A DNA stretch of 64,000 nt from Lepus europaeus (Eukaryota; Chordata; Mammalia; Lagomorpha; Leporidae): the NCBI RefSeq assembly GCF_033115175.1, contig NC_084850.1, positions 108,421,939-108,485,938 on the forward strand, read 5' to 3'. The translations under genes were made by a program, and so were the position numbers. The notes beneath the pieces were generated by a model. That model saw only the letters and a list, made by a program, of their open reading frames with translations, was not told the origin of the DNA and did no database searches. Position 1 is the stretch's first letter; every line of letters starts with the position of its first letter. This document shows, in pieces, positions 12,161 to 21,206 of the stretch.

Positions 12161-12383
12161 GAATCAAGTCTGAGAAATGTGAGGATGGAAGATATACTGG
12201 CCCATGTTCAATGGTCCGTAAATGGTGACCATGGCCAGGCCCAGGGACTGGCAGCTTTCTAACAGCTCATGGGAAGAACAGACAAGGCCACATACAAGAG
12301 ATTAAGAAACATAGCCCTTTCCTGGGCTGATCCGCTGTGCCCAGGGTGTCATTGGCTCTCTATTAAGTTAGAAACCAATATTT

Positions 12384-12604
12384 GGGCCAGCGCCGTGGCT
12401 CAACAGGCTAATCCTCCACCTTGCGGCGCCGGCACACCGGGTTCTAGTCCCGGTTGGGGCGCCGGATTCTATCCCGGTTGCCCCTTTTCCAGGCCAGCTC
12501 TCTGCTATGGCCCGGGAAGGCAGTGGAGGATGGCCTAAGTTCTTGGGCCCTGCACCCGCATGAGAGACCAGGAGAAGCACCTGGCTCCTGGCTTCGGATC
12601 AGCG
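12384..12604 (+). mobile_element. CSINE (young subfamily), 3'-truncated
   Basis: 'gggccagcgccgtggctcaa' and 'ttctagtcccggttggggcg' mark the subfamily with the longer head also seen at 42145, 44861, 55326 and 61577. It ends at 'ggatcagcg', running directly into L1 sequence. Confidence 0.88.
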
Positions 12605-12705
12605 AGTGTCACACCAAGTGTCAGCGAGAAGGCAGCCAAACCGCACCACTCACACATTGCTGGCGGGAATGGGGCCACTTGGGCAAACGGTTGGTGAGTT
12701 TCTTT

Positions 12706-13048
12706 TTTTTTTTAATAAGATTTTTTAAAAGATTTATTTTATTTATTTGAAAGATGGAGTTACAGAGAGAGGTAGAGACAGAGAGAGAGGTCTTCCATCT
12801 GCTGGTTCACTCCCCAGATGGCCACAACGGCCGGAGCTGGGATGATCCAAAGCCAGGAGCTGGGAGCTTCCTCCAGGTCTCCCACGTGAGTGCAGGGGCC
12901 CAAGGACTTGGGCCATCTTCTACTGCTTCTACTGCCACAGCAGAGAGCTGGATCAGAAGTGAAACAGCCGGGACTCGAACCGGCGCCCATATGGGATGCC
13001 TGCGTTTCAGGACAAGGCTTTAACCCACTGCGCCACAGCGCCGGCCCC
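12706..13048 (-). mobile_element. CSINE
   Basis: Inserted in the L1. Flanked by the exact duplication gagtttcttt at 12696-12705 and 13049-13058. Ends 'gcgccacagcgccggcccc'. Confidence 0.95.
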
Positions 13049-13441
13049 GAGTTTCTTTAAACATTAAACATACAGCTTCCGTACAACCCCACAATTGCAC
13101 TCCTGAGCACTGATCCCAGAGAAATGAAGATTCGCATCCACATGAAGACCTCTCCACAGATGTTCACTGCAGCTTTATGTGTAATCATCTAAAACTAGAA
13201 ACAGCCCAGCTGTTCGTGACAGATGAGTGGTTAAACACACCATGCTATTTCAACCTATGGAATTCCACAGCACCTGTAGTCTTTTAGTACTCAACAATAA
13301 ACAGCAATGACCTGTAAGATGCCCACAACACCCTGGATCACTCTCCAGAGAACTATACTGAGTGAAAAAAACGAAATCCAGAGGGTCTGTGTGACTCCAC
13401 TTAGAAAAGATTTTGGAAATGACAACATTTTAGAAATGCAT

Positions 13442-13802
13442 GGGGCTGGCATGTGGCATAGCAGGTAAAGCCGCTGCCTGCAGTGTCAGCATCCCATATG
13501 GGCGCAGGTTCAAGTCCTGGCTGCTCTACTTCTGATCTAGCTTTCTGCTATGGCCTGGGAAAGCAGTGGAAGATGGCCCAAGTCCTTGGACCCCTGTACC
13601 CACATGGAAAACCCAGAAGACCCTCCTGGCTCCTGGCTTTGGATTGGTGCAGCTCCAGCCATTGTAGCCATCTGGAGAGTAAACCAGCAGATGGAAGACC
13701 TCTCTCTGTCTCTCTGTGTCTTTCTCTGCCACCACCCCCCCCCCCCACCCTGCAACTCTGCCTTTCAAATAAATAAATACATCTTTAAAAGAAAAAAAAA
13801 AA
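13442..13802 (+). mobile_element. CSINE
   Basis: Exact duplication agaaatgcat at 13432-13441 and 13803-13812. Carries a poly-C run near 13735 in place of part of the CT tract. Confidence 0.95.
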
Positions 13803-13883
13803 AGAAATGCATAAGTTAGTGGTTGCAGGGTGGAGCACAGGGGCAGGCAGGAGATGGGCGTGGCTATAAAAGGCCACAGAGAG

Positions 13884-14189
13884 GGCTGGTTCTGTGGCAC
13901 AGTGGGTTAACGCCCTGGCCTGAAGCACCGGCATCCCATGTGGGCGCTGGTTCTAATCCCGGCTGCTCCACTTCTGATCTAGCTCTGCTTTGGCCTGGGA
14001 AAGCAGTAGAAGATGGCCCCAAGTTAGGCTCCTGCACCCACATGGGAGACCTGGAAGAAGCTCCTGGCTCCTGGCTTCGGATCGGCGTAGCTCTGGCTGT
14101 TGCAGCCAACTGGGGAGTGAACCAGCGGATGGAAGACCTCTCTCTCTCTCTCTCTCTCTCTGCCTCTCCTCTCTCTGTGTAACTCTATA
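13884..14189 (+). mobile_element. CSINE
   Basis: 'gggctggttctgtggcacag' head, (TC)n at 14139-14160, ends 'gtgtaactctatac' without an A tail. Confidence 0.88.
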
Positions 14190-14199
14190 CAGTGCCCTG

Positions 14200-14750
14200 G
14201 ATGCAGAGGCTGGACACCATTAGTTCCTAGTCTCCTACAGCCTCCCAGCCTCCTTCCCTTACAACATCTTACAAAATTGGCTCTCTGATGCAGCCCGCGT
14301 ACAGGGTCCCTGAACACAAGACAAAGATAAGTCATGTATCTCCCCCTACAGATAAGATCTTGATGTTCAGTGTTGTCTTGAGGGAACCTGGAACCTCAGA
14401 CCCTGAGCAAAAAGTAACCACCACCTGCATGCAGCCCCCAGACTGACTGGAGCCCACGTTGCCATCATCAAAGTTCCCTAAGGGACACGCTATCTCCCAC
14501 CCATCGGAGGAGGGCCAGGAACACTGCAGACCAACCAAGAGCTTGGACATGAGCTGAAGGTGCTCGTGTCAGCCCCAGCTTCCGTCTGGAAGAATCTTCG
14601 CCCTGAGCCCTCATTAGGCGATAGCTCCCCTGCTCGCTGCTCTGGGCTCTGCAGTAAACACCTCCTTCCCCCCACCACTGGTGGCAGTGACCGGCTTGCT
14701 GCTCATTGGGCCAGCGGGTAGTTTGAGGGAGTTCTGTAGCAACTCCTCCA
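14200..14750 (+). mobile_element. Possible eroded LTR
   Basis: This block splits the L1 and has an LTR-like look: a G/C-rich 3' part with 'gggctctgcagtaaacacct' (AGTAAA variant poly-A signal) followed by a U5-like end 'ggagttctgtagca'. No clear target duplication or terminal repeat was found. It could equally be unique DNA gained by rearrangement. Confidence 0.3.
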
Positions 14751-15059
14751 GCTGCTTTGGGGGATGTTCTATAATATTAACATTGAGGGAAACTGGGCAA
14801 ATTGTACAAGGCTCTTTCTAATATTTCTTACTACTATGTGTAAAACCCACAATTATCTCAATAAAAACATCTAGAAAAACATGGGGCAACTGTTGTCGTA
14901 CAGCAGGTTGAGCTACTGCCCATGACATTGGTATCCTATGTCAGGGGGCCACAGAACACACCAAACACCAGAGGAAGGGGAAGGGTTTATTGGTGGGGAA
15001 ACCCAACAGATTGGAGGGAAGGGGCGAAGAAGGGAAAGAGGGAGGAGAGTGTAAGAGAA

Positions 15060-15117
15060 AGATTGAGAGAGAGAGAGAGAGAGAGATCAAGAGACAGAGA
15101 GAGAGAGAGAGAGAGTG
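15060..15117. repeat. (GA)n microsatellite
   Basis: Nearly uninterrupted GA repeats inside the solo LTR. Confidence 0.9.
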
Positions 15118-15160
15118 CCACATGTTCAGGAACAGGTCCTGTTAAACCTTTGTGGGGGAG

Positions 15161-15469
15161 GGGCCGGCGCCATGGCTCACTTGGTTAATCCTCCACCTGC
15201 GGTGCCGCTGGCATCCCATATGGGCACCGGTACTAGTCCCGGTTGCTCCCCTTCCAGTCTAGCTCTCTGCTGTGGCCCGGGAAGGCAGTGGAGGACGGCC
15301 CAAGTCCTTGGGCCCTGTACCCGCATGGGAGACCAGGAGGAAGCACCTGGCTCCTGGCTTCAGATCGGTGTAGCTCCGGCCATGGTGGCCATTTGGGGGG
15401 GTGAACCAATGGAAAGAAGACCTTTCTCTCTGTCTCTCTCTCACTAACTCTATCTGTCAAATAAATTTT
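15161..15469 (+). mobile_element. CSINE, first of a head-to-tail pair
   Basis: Head 'gggccggcgccatggctcac', tail short ('tgtcaaataaatttt'). The next CSINE starts within one base. Confidence 0.92.
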
Positions 15470-15816
15470 GGGGCCAGCACTGTGACGCTGCGAGTTAAAG
15501 CCCCAAGCTGCAGCGCCGGCATCCCATATGGGTTCCGGTTCAAGTCCCGGTTGCTCCACTTCCAATCCAGATCTCTGCTAGTGCGCCTGGAAAAGCAGCG
15601 GAGGATGGCCCGGGTCTTTGGGCCCCTGTATCCACGTGGGAGAACTGGAAGAAGCCCCTGGCTCCTGGCTTCAGATCAGCTCAGCTGCAGCCATTGCGGC
15701 CATTTGGGGAGTGAACCAGTGGATGAAAGACATCTCTCTCTCTCTCTCTCTCTCTGTCTCTACTTCTCCCTGTAACTCTGTTTTTCAAATAAATAAAATA
15801 TCTTTAAAAAAAAAAA
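15470..15816 (+). mobile_element. CSINE, second of a head-to-tail pair
   Basis: Head 'ggggccagcactgtgacgct', tail 'aaataaataaaatatcttta'. The pair is bracketed by aacctttgtggggg on the left and acctttggggggg on the right, as if the dimer shares one target duplication. Confidence 0.92.
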
Positions 15817-16253
15817 ACCTTTGGGGGGGGAGGGTGGGCAGGAAAGTAGAATCAGTCAATCCTATTAGGGGGTGGGGGTGGAGCTGACACTGGTGGTTAG
15901 GCCATGTGGTCAGCTGGCTTCTAGCAATGGTTGTGGGACTAGAGCCTAGGATGGTGTCGGGGTGTAGCTTGCACCCTAGATAAGACTGTGCCATTTTACT
16001 AACATCCTACATCAGAATGCTGGTTCAAGACCTGGCTGCTCCACTTCTGATCCAGCTCCCTGCTAATGTGCCTGGGGAAGTAGCAAAGTTGGCCCAAGTC
16101 CTTGGGCCCCTGCATCCAGGTGAGAGACCTGGATGGCATTCCTGGCTCCTGGCTTTGCAGTCATTTAGGGAGTGAATTAGCAGATAGAAGATCCCTATCT
16201 CTCTCTCTGTAACTGCCTTTCAAATAAATAAACCTTTACAAATATATATCTCA

Positions 16254-16610
16254 GGGCTGGCACTGTGGCACAGCAGGTTAAGCCTCTGCCTGGGATGCCT
16301 GCATCCCATGTGGGCGCCGGTTTGAGTCCTGGCTGCTCCACTTCTGATGCATCTCCCTGCTAAGGTGCTTGGAAAAGCAGCAGAAAATGGCCCAAGTGCT
16401 TGGGCCCCTACACCCGCGTGGGAGACCTGGAAGAAGCTCCTGGCTCCTGGCTCTGGCTTGGCCCAAGTCCTGGCCGTTGAGGCTATCTGGGGAGTAAAAC
16501 AGCAGATGGAAAATCTCTCTCTCACTCTCTCTCTCTCTCTGTGTCTCTCCTCCTCTCTCTGTAATTCTCCTTTCAAATAAACAAAAAATTAAATCTTAAA
16601 AAAATAAAAA
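16254..16610 (+). mobile_element. CSINE
   Basis: Head 'gggctggcactgtggcacag', CT tract, and tail 'caaataaacaaaaaattaaa'. Confidence 0.92.
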
Positions 16611-18180
16611 TATGTATTTCTCACTGTAGAACAAAGCAAACGGCAAATCTGAAGGCTGTTACCCTGCTCTGTAAGAAACTGAAAAGTCTCATTCCCTGCA
16701 CAAGATTCTGTTGTTTCTTCCTGTGCACATACTATGGTGCTTCATATTTGCAGACGGTCTCCTGGACCACACTGAGCTGCTTTCAGATTTATTCCTTGTA
16801 GCCTTAGCGCCAGCCCCATGTCAGCCTCAATATGCTTCGACTGGATTAAATTATTCAGCTTTATGTACACCAGGGAGTTGGGCATAAAATAAATCTTCAA
16901 TACTTTTTTTTTTTTTTTTTTTGCCTTGAACTAGGTTGTCGAGCGGTGCCTGAAATGTCTTTCTGCTTTGTTTCTCAGCCGAGGCAGCATTCTGCTCACC
17001 AGGAGAACGGTAATGAGTGTGGGGGCATTTCCGTCGCATGTCTGTCCTCCCTGGAAGAAGCTGTGAGTCATTAATTGACCGTCGATTTAATAGCTTTTCA
17101 GGGTTGGGGGGAGAAAACCAGCTAGTACATTTGATTTCAGAAATGTTACAAGCCCAGGTCACGGTGCCCGCTTGGACTCCAGGAATGATGGCAGTGAAAG
17201 GAAAGGGATGTGGCAGTCTGCAAAGCTGCCTTTTTGTCCCTGGAGACGCTGACTCGTTTCCGGAATTGAATACCGCATTGCAAAAAAAAAATGAAATTTC
17301 CCCAAGCACGGGAGGTAACCAGCGGCGGCGAAAGGGACATGTCAGAAACGAGTGAGTGACACGACACGAATAAGGCAAAGCTGAAGTATTTTCTTAGCTG
17401 ATAGTACCCGGTAAAAGCCATGGCTGGGAGGATTCTGCGTTCCTGCTGGCTGATGCGGCTGACAGCACGCTGTGTGGACAGAATCCCCGGCGCTGCAGCG
17501 AGAAGCATCACAGACAAAAACGTGGGGGAGGGGCGGCGACGCAGCCAGAGCCTCTAACTCCGGCAAATGGAAAGCAGAAAACGGCTCTTTCCGTGCGCCT
17601 GCGTTCTCTCCCATTGTCTTTCCAGATCCAGGCCTCCTTAGGGACTTTGTTCAAATCTTCCAACGCCGTCCATGTTACTAGCTCGGACGCAAAGAAAATC
17701 GCCCCCTCCCATCAGATGATTTGCTAGTTGCTCCCAGAAAGGGCCTCTGGCCCCTTCCAAAAAAACTCACCTCCCTGGCCAGCCACACATGCCTGACATT
17801 CCTCTTTGGCCAAAGGAATTCTCCTTTTCAGTCTTTGCTTTTAAATGCAAATCATCGCAGAGTGGGGGTGCTATTTACTGTCAGCTCAATCAGTTTGTCA
17901 GAGATTACCCAGGGACTCGTGCACGGAGAAATATAACACAAAATGAAAATTGTACGAACAAAGGACCGAAGGAGTTAAGGACTAGCTCAAAATACAACTG
18001 GCGTATTGAATCACTGGGGGAACGGCAGCTTCAGAAAGGGCCAGCCAGCCTGTCTCTTGCTACAGGCAGCAAGCCACAAAGATGCTTCTGGCGAGTTGTC
18101 CTACACACACCAAGGCTGGAAAACAGCCTTGATCGCCAGAGACTGCTCCCCGGGTCTGCAGTGAACCTCAATTAACAGAC
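16611..18180. other. Repeat-poor unique block
   Basis: Apart from a T run at 16903-16922, the stretch 16950-18178 holds no SINE, L1 or LTR and is compositionally mixed, which is unusual in this window. Several open frames overlap on both strands but none shows a recognisable domain or splice pattern. It is a candidate for conserved non-coding sequence. Confidence 0.45.
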
Positions 18181-18184
18181 TCCT

Positions 18185-18375
18185 TAGGACGGTGCAGCAG
18201 GTTAAGCTGGGGCTTGTGAAGCCAGCAGCCCCTACCTGACTGCTGGTTCAAGGCCAGCTCCCTGCTAATGCACCAGATGATGGCCTTGGTGCTTGGGTCC
18301 CTGCCATCCGTGTGCGAGACTCGGATAGAGTTAATGGCTCCTGGCTTCAGCCATTTGGGGAGTGAACTAGCGAGT

Positions 18376-18424
<49 letters not shown>

Positions 18425-18458
18425 ATCCCCCTTGCTTTTCCAATATATAAATAATTAA
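18185..18458 (+). mobile_element. CSINE (old, internally deleted)
   Basis: 'aggacggtgcagcaggttaa', 'ccagctccctgctaatgcac', a long (TC)n at 18379-18424 and tail 'atataaataattaatgttta'. Confidence 0.8.
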
Positions 18459-18638
18459 TGTTTAAAAATCGCGACAAACTCCTTGAAGTAACGCTTATCT
18501 TCCCCTAGGTTATCCCCCCGCCCCGTACATCTCAGACTGATGCCCAGTAAGTACCCCAGCCCAGAGATTCATTTGTCCCACCAGCTGTTCACAACTTTAT
18601 CGTTCTTTGTCTAAAAGCTATGAAAATATCACACTTTT

Positions 18639-18642
18639 GTCA
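18639..18642. repeat. Provirus target-site duplication, left (GTCA)
   Basis: GTCA directly precedes the left LTR and recurs directly after the right LTR. Four base pairs is the duplication size usual for gammaretroviral integrase. Confidence 0.85.
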
Positions 18643-19211
18643 TGTTGGGCCCCTCAGTAGTAGAGATGCCCACTTGCTCGAGAGGACGCCCAAAAACCCA
18701 GACTCCAAACCAGCTGATGCAAAAAGCATGAGGTATTTATTGTACGTTTGCGCAAACGGGCCCCTCACCTCAGGCAGTGAGGAGCCCCGAGCGGCAGTTT
18801 TACACAGGTTATATAGGCAACGAATTAGCATATTCCTAACGCATGTATAGGATTGGTCAGTTCAGAGGGACCGTTAGCATATGGGAGAATGCTGGCGAAG
18901 AATGCTGGTGGAGAGTGCTGGTATAAAATGCAGAGGTGGCACGGGATTGGTTGGTTCGGAGGGACAATTAGCATACCGGAGAATGCTGAGGGAGAGTGCT
19001 AAGGTGTTACAGGATTGGCCGGTCGCAGTGACATCATAAGTGTGCGCCTAGAGACCCTCCGAAGGGAGGGGCAGCTCTGCTCTGGGGCGCGCCCAGAGGT
19101 TTCCTGGAGGGGAGGGGCAGTTCTGCTCTGGGTAGCATCTAACCTCTTAAGAAGCCCCTGATATTTGCCCAGGCCTAGTTTCCTGTCCCTCTCCCCCATA
19201 AGGGTCCTTCA
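18643..19211 (-). mobile_element. 3' LTR of the chimeric provirus (569 bp)
   Basis: TG...CA ends on both strands (plus strand TGTTGGGCCC...GGTCCTTCA). In minus orientation U3 holds three CCAAT boxes (plus strand gattgg at 18851, 18945 and 19013) in imperfect direct repeats, a TATA box CTATATAA (18808-18817) and AATAAA (18736-18741). This is the expected order U3-R-U5. It is indistinguishable from the right-hand copy. Confidence 0.95.
18848..19035 (-). promoter_or_regulatory. U3 direct repeats with CCAAT boxes
   Basis: Three imperfect units share 'gattggtcag...gaggga...ttagcata...ggagaatgctg' (starting about 18851, 18945 and, partial, 19013). Their spacing is about 94 and 68 bp. On the transcribed strand each presents a CCAATCC box. 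Such repeats are the usual position of gammaretroviral enhancers. The same array recurs at 23950-24137. Confidence 0.65.
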
Positions 19212-19229
19212 TTCCCTCCTTTTCTCTTT
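19212..19229 (-). promoter_or_regulatory. Polypurine tract, outer 3' end
   Basis: On the minus strand an uninterrupted 18-nt purine run (A/G only) abuts the first base of the 3' LTR. This is the plus-strand primer site for reverse transcription. Confidence 0.9.
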
Positions 19230-19759
19230 GCACAGATTTTAATCCTAAAATCTATTGGACCTCGGAGATCTTTGAAGCTTGACACTGGTACTGTTGAGTC
19301 AGCACCCGGGTTTGGAGTTAAACTTGCCAAGCTAGGCGAAAGGGTGGCTGGCAAAAGGGGTGGTCTGGGGAGAGCCTGCCTCACTGGAGGGAGGGAACTC
19401 TGTTCTTGCTGGACTGGGTTGAGTCCCACTGACTGGGGACTGGGAGCCATACACGCCCCAATAGTTAAGACTATTTTTAGGGATTTTTGTCAAATTATTT
19501 TGGTCAGGTACATCCCAGGTATCTAACCCAGTAACCAGTTGACATACGTTCGGGTATAAGGTGGGCCACCATGCCCTGGGGGTATGTAACCACTAACAGA
19601 CCAGGCCACCCGTCCTGTGGGGGAAATTATTTCCCACGTTAACAATTGTGGAGCATGGGGATTGGAAAAACAATGGGGAAAGGCCAGGAACATCACAAAT
19701 ATTAAACAGTTTTTGAAAGTCTTAGCTTGAGCGGGTTCTGAGTGCGCTGGAGCTTCCAT
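19230..19759 (-). pseudogene. env: Gammaretroviral env, internally deleted
   Basis: An ATG at 19759 overlaps the end of integrase in another frame, as in gammaretroviruses. It starts a 78-codon frame with a hydrophobic signal-peptide-like stretch ('[14 protein letters not shown]') and surface-subunit-like text ('LLTWEIISPTGRVAW'). The frame stops at 19523. A second piece read from about 19450 has a proline-rich segment that resembles the proline-rich region of the surface subunit, then runs straight into the polypurine tract. Most of the surface subunit and all of the transmembrane subunit are missing, so no functional envelope is possible. Confidence 0.75.
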
Positions 19760-20233
19760 TTGGCTGGTCTATCCGGATCCTCGGGGCCCTGGGGAGGTGG
19801 TGCTCGCTTCACGTGTGAGGCGTGGACCCACGCAGCGATTCCGTCGACCTTGAGAGCGGTGGGAGTTGTCAACAGCACAGTGAAAGGGCCTTGCCACCGG
19901 GGCTCTAGAGTTTTAGATTCGGACATACACGGCATCACCGATTTGGAAAGGATGTGGGATAGTTGTCGTCTTGGTTTGGTAGGCTGCTGCAAGAGGTTTC
20001 CAGACCTGGTTCTGGATGATCTGGAGCGCTCTCATCCGGGCCTGTAACCTAGGGGCATCGGCAACGGAGTCACTGGCAAGGTCAAGCAAGCCTGCTATTG
20101 GTGGGGGCCCTCCACAAAGGACCTCGCATGGTGTCAGTCCGCAATGAGAGGGCGTGTTTCGGACCCGGAACAACACCATAGGGAGGAGTTGGACCCAGTC
20201 TTTAACGCCAGTCTCCAACGCTAATTTGGTCAA
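19702..20233 (-). pseudogene. pol: Gammaretroviral pol: integrase C-terminal part
   Basis: Frame 20233-19913 contains 'NTPSHCGLTPCEVLCGG' and ends shortly after '[11 protein letters not shown]'. Frame 19992-19702 continues with '[19 protein letters not shown]' and 'WVHASHVK', the conserved C-terminal end of gammaretroviral integrases. A frame change lies between them near 19915-19990. The DDE catalytic core, zinc domain, RNase H and reverse transcriptase are absent: the sequence starts abruptly at the inner LTR stub. Not functional. Confidence 0.9.
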
Positions 20234-20240
20234 GGCGCCA
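20234..20240 (-). promoter_or_regulatory. 7-nt stub of a tRNA-Lys primer-binding site
   Basis: On the minus strand the inner LTR end (...CCAACA) is followed by TC and then TGGCGCC, the first 7 nt of the 18-nt site found complete next to the outer 5' LTR. The 2-nt spacing is the same. Integrase sequence begins at the next base. Seven nt could be chance, but position and spacing argue against it. Confidence 0.6.
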
Positions 20241-20242
20241 GA

Positions 20243-20730
20243 TGTTGGGTCTTAGTCCACCCGTACAAGGATGGACTGGGTCCGAGGAAAGGTAAGCGCG
20301 CCGCTCGCCCGTTCCCCAGCCTCCTGGTCCCGGAGACAATCAGACGCAGCGGGGAGCCAAGTCTAGCAAGGACTCATTTACTTCCTGAGAAACAGAACCT
20401 TTTATAGCACAAAACTGCAGAGTCATTGGGGCAGGGCTAAGGACCAGCCAATCACTTTACACAGTCACCTTACGGGGGGATTTCTATAGGACTAGCCCTA
20501 TGTCTATACACTTGTTACTAGTTTTGTTACCTCCCCGGATGTTGCGCAGCCAATTAGCTTTAGTGGTAAACAACTTTGGATTCCGCCCATCTTACTTCCT
20601 CTGGGCGCCATCTTACTTGGCTCCACGCGGCTTCGTTCCGCGCAGCTCGGGCGGGGGCACCCTGGAGCAGCTGCGCATGCGGAGCCCCCGGGCCGGGCCT
20701 GGCCTGGCCTGGCCGCGCTCATGCCCCACA
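20243..20730 (-). mobile_element. Inner LTR, type-D-like (488 bp)
   Basis: TG...CA ends (plus strand TGTTGGGTCTTAG...ATGCCCCACA). It is unlike the outer LTR apart from the last few bases. In minus orientation it has a GC-rich U3, a TATA box (GCTATAAAAGG, about 20397-20407) and AGTAAA as probable poly-A signal near 20370-20375. It is preceded by a polypurine tract and transport-element repeats. Only one copy exists, so the type-D element is not a separate complete provirus. Confidence 0.8.
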
Positions 20731-20732
20731 GA

Positions 20733-20748
20733 TTCCCCCTTTTTGTTT
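20733..20748 (-). promoter_or_regulatory. Polypurine tract, inner element
   Basis: On the minus strand AAACAAAAAGGGGGAA lies just before the inner LTR, with TC between. One C interrupts the purines. Confidence 0.75.
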
Positions 20749-20760
20749 TAGCACGCGATC

Positions 20761-20974
20761 CCTGTCTTAGGTTGCCCCCAGCCGTCCTTGCCCTTACCCG
20801 TCATTGGTAACCCAGGCAGCTTGGCCATGAGCCCTGTCTTAGGTTGGTGCAGGACGCTGGGTGCTTTACCCGTCTTGGGGTGTCGCGTGACTTGTAATTA
20901 TGGGGGCGTGGTGAGCTTTCTCCACCGCCTGTCTTAGGTTGTTCCGGTCCATCCAGAATCTTACCCGTCATTGG
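20761..20974 (-). ncRNA. CTE: Triple constitutive-transport-element-like RNA repeats
   Basis: Three units, 20761-20807, 20833-20880 and 20928-20974. On the transcribed strand each has GACGGGTAA, a 16-20 nt variable part, then AACCTAAGACAGG. These paired motifs match the two NXF1/TAP-binding internal loops of the type-D (Mason-Pfizer-like) constitutive transport element, which exports unspliced RNA from the nucleus. As in type-D viruses, the repeats lie between env and the 3' LTR. In unit three the variable part can pair (TTC-GG with CC-GAA). A partial motif lies at 21059-21073. As I recall, the simian element has two loops; this one has three. Motif match is by eye. Folding and activity are inferred. 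Confidence 0.8.
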
Positions 20975-21206
20975 CAATGTGGAGAGCACCGGGGGCGCTT
21001 CCCCAGTTCAGGGGATCGTAGCCCTCTGTGGCTAGCAGCCTCTGGTAATGAACCTCAACCTGTCTTACCCTTGTTGCCTCTATGCGCTGTTGTATAAACT
21101 GTATAAGCCTATTCGTTATGCATGGGCCAATGGCAAGGATTAAAAGCAGGGCAAGAAGCAGTCCAAGAAGAGAGAAGAGGTAGGGAAAGAGTCCATTAAG
21201 GCTCAT
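20961..21206 (-). pseudogene. env: Type-D-like env transmembrane subunit, C-terminal tail
   Basis: The last 81 residues of an envelope-like frame. A strongly hydrophobic membrane span ('LFSLLGLLLALLLILAIGP') is followed by a cytoplasmic tail with 'LIQFIQQRIEA' and 'VEVHYQRLL'. The arrangement is that of type-D and related envelopes. The frame opens just after a stop upstream of 21206 and ends at a TAA that lies inside transport-element unit three. Fusion peptide, immunosuppressive region and surface subunit are not found, so it cannot make an envelope. Confidence 0.7.

Larger units (their letters stand above)
12605..14880 (+). mobile_element. Old L1 3' end, fragmented by insertions
   Basis: L1 3' segments are visible at 12605-12705 ('gctggcgggaatggggccac'), 13059-13441 ('atccacatgaag...tgttcactgcagc'), 13813-13881 ('ggtggagcacaggggc...ataaaaggcca') and about 14755-14880 ('gagggaaactgggcaaattg', 'ttatctcaataaaaaca'). 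They are in the correct order and are separated by CSINEs and by the 14200-14750 block. Non-coding relic. Confidence 0.6.
14939..16004 (-). mobile_element. Solo LTR carrying two CSINEs
   Basis: On the plus strand it begins TGTCAGGGGGCC and ends TTTTACTAACA, i.e. it has TG...CA ends, and it is flanked by an exact 5-bp duplication TCCTA (14934-14938 and 16005-16009). In minus orientation an AATAAA poly-A signal lies at about 14988-14993 (plus strand 'ggtttattgg'), close to the LTR 3' end as expected of R-U5. Without the two internal CSINEs the LTR is about 410 bp. The GA-rich run at 15010-15117 lies in it. The family is not identified. Confidence 0.7.
14883..16241 (+). mobile_element. CSINE split by a solo LTR
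   Basis: The 5' part (14883-14938, 'atggggcaactgttgtcgta') and the 3' part (16010-16241, 'catcagaatgctggttcaag' to the AAATAAATAAAC tail) make one CSINE. They are separated by the solo LTR and its TCCTA duplication. Confidence 0.85.

Noticed and set aside
13720..13760. Poly-C run as a G-quadruplex locus
   Set aside because: It lies in the degenerate CT tract of a CSINE, as a single homopolymer run without the spaced G-tracts that would make a stronger case.
15161..15240. tRNA-like heads with A- and B-box-like text
   Set aside because: These are the tRNA-derived 5' ends of CSINEs, not tRNA genes: no intact cloverleaf was seen and they repeat throughout the window.
17845..17855. Octamer motif ATGCAAAT as a regulatory site
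   Set aside because: A single 8-bp match in 64 kb is expected by chance. Kept only as a remark on the repeat-poor block.
20961..21206. A syncytin-type envelope gene (rabbit has a captured env related to type-D viruses)
   Set aside because: Only the last 81 codons of an env-like frame exist here, with no surface subunit or fusion peptide.
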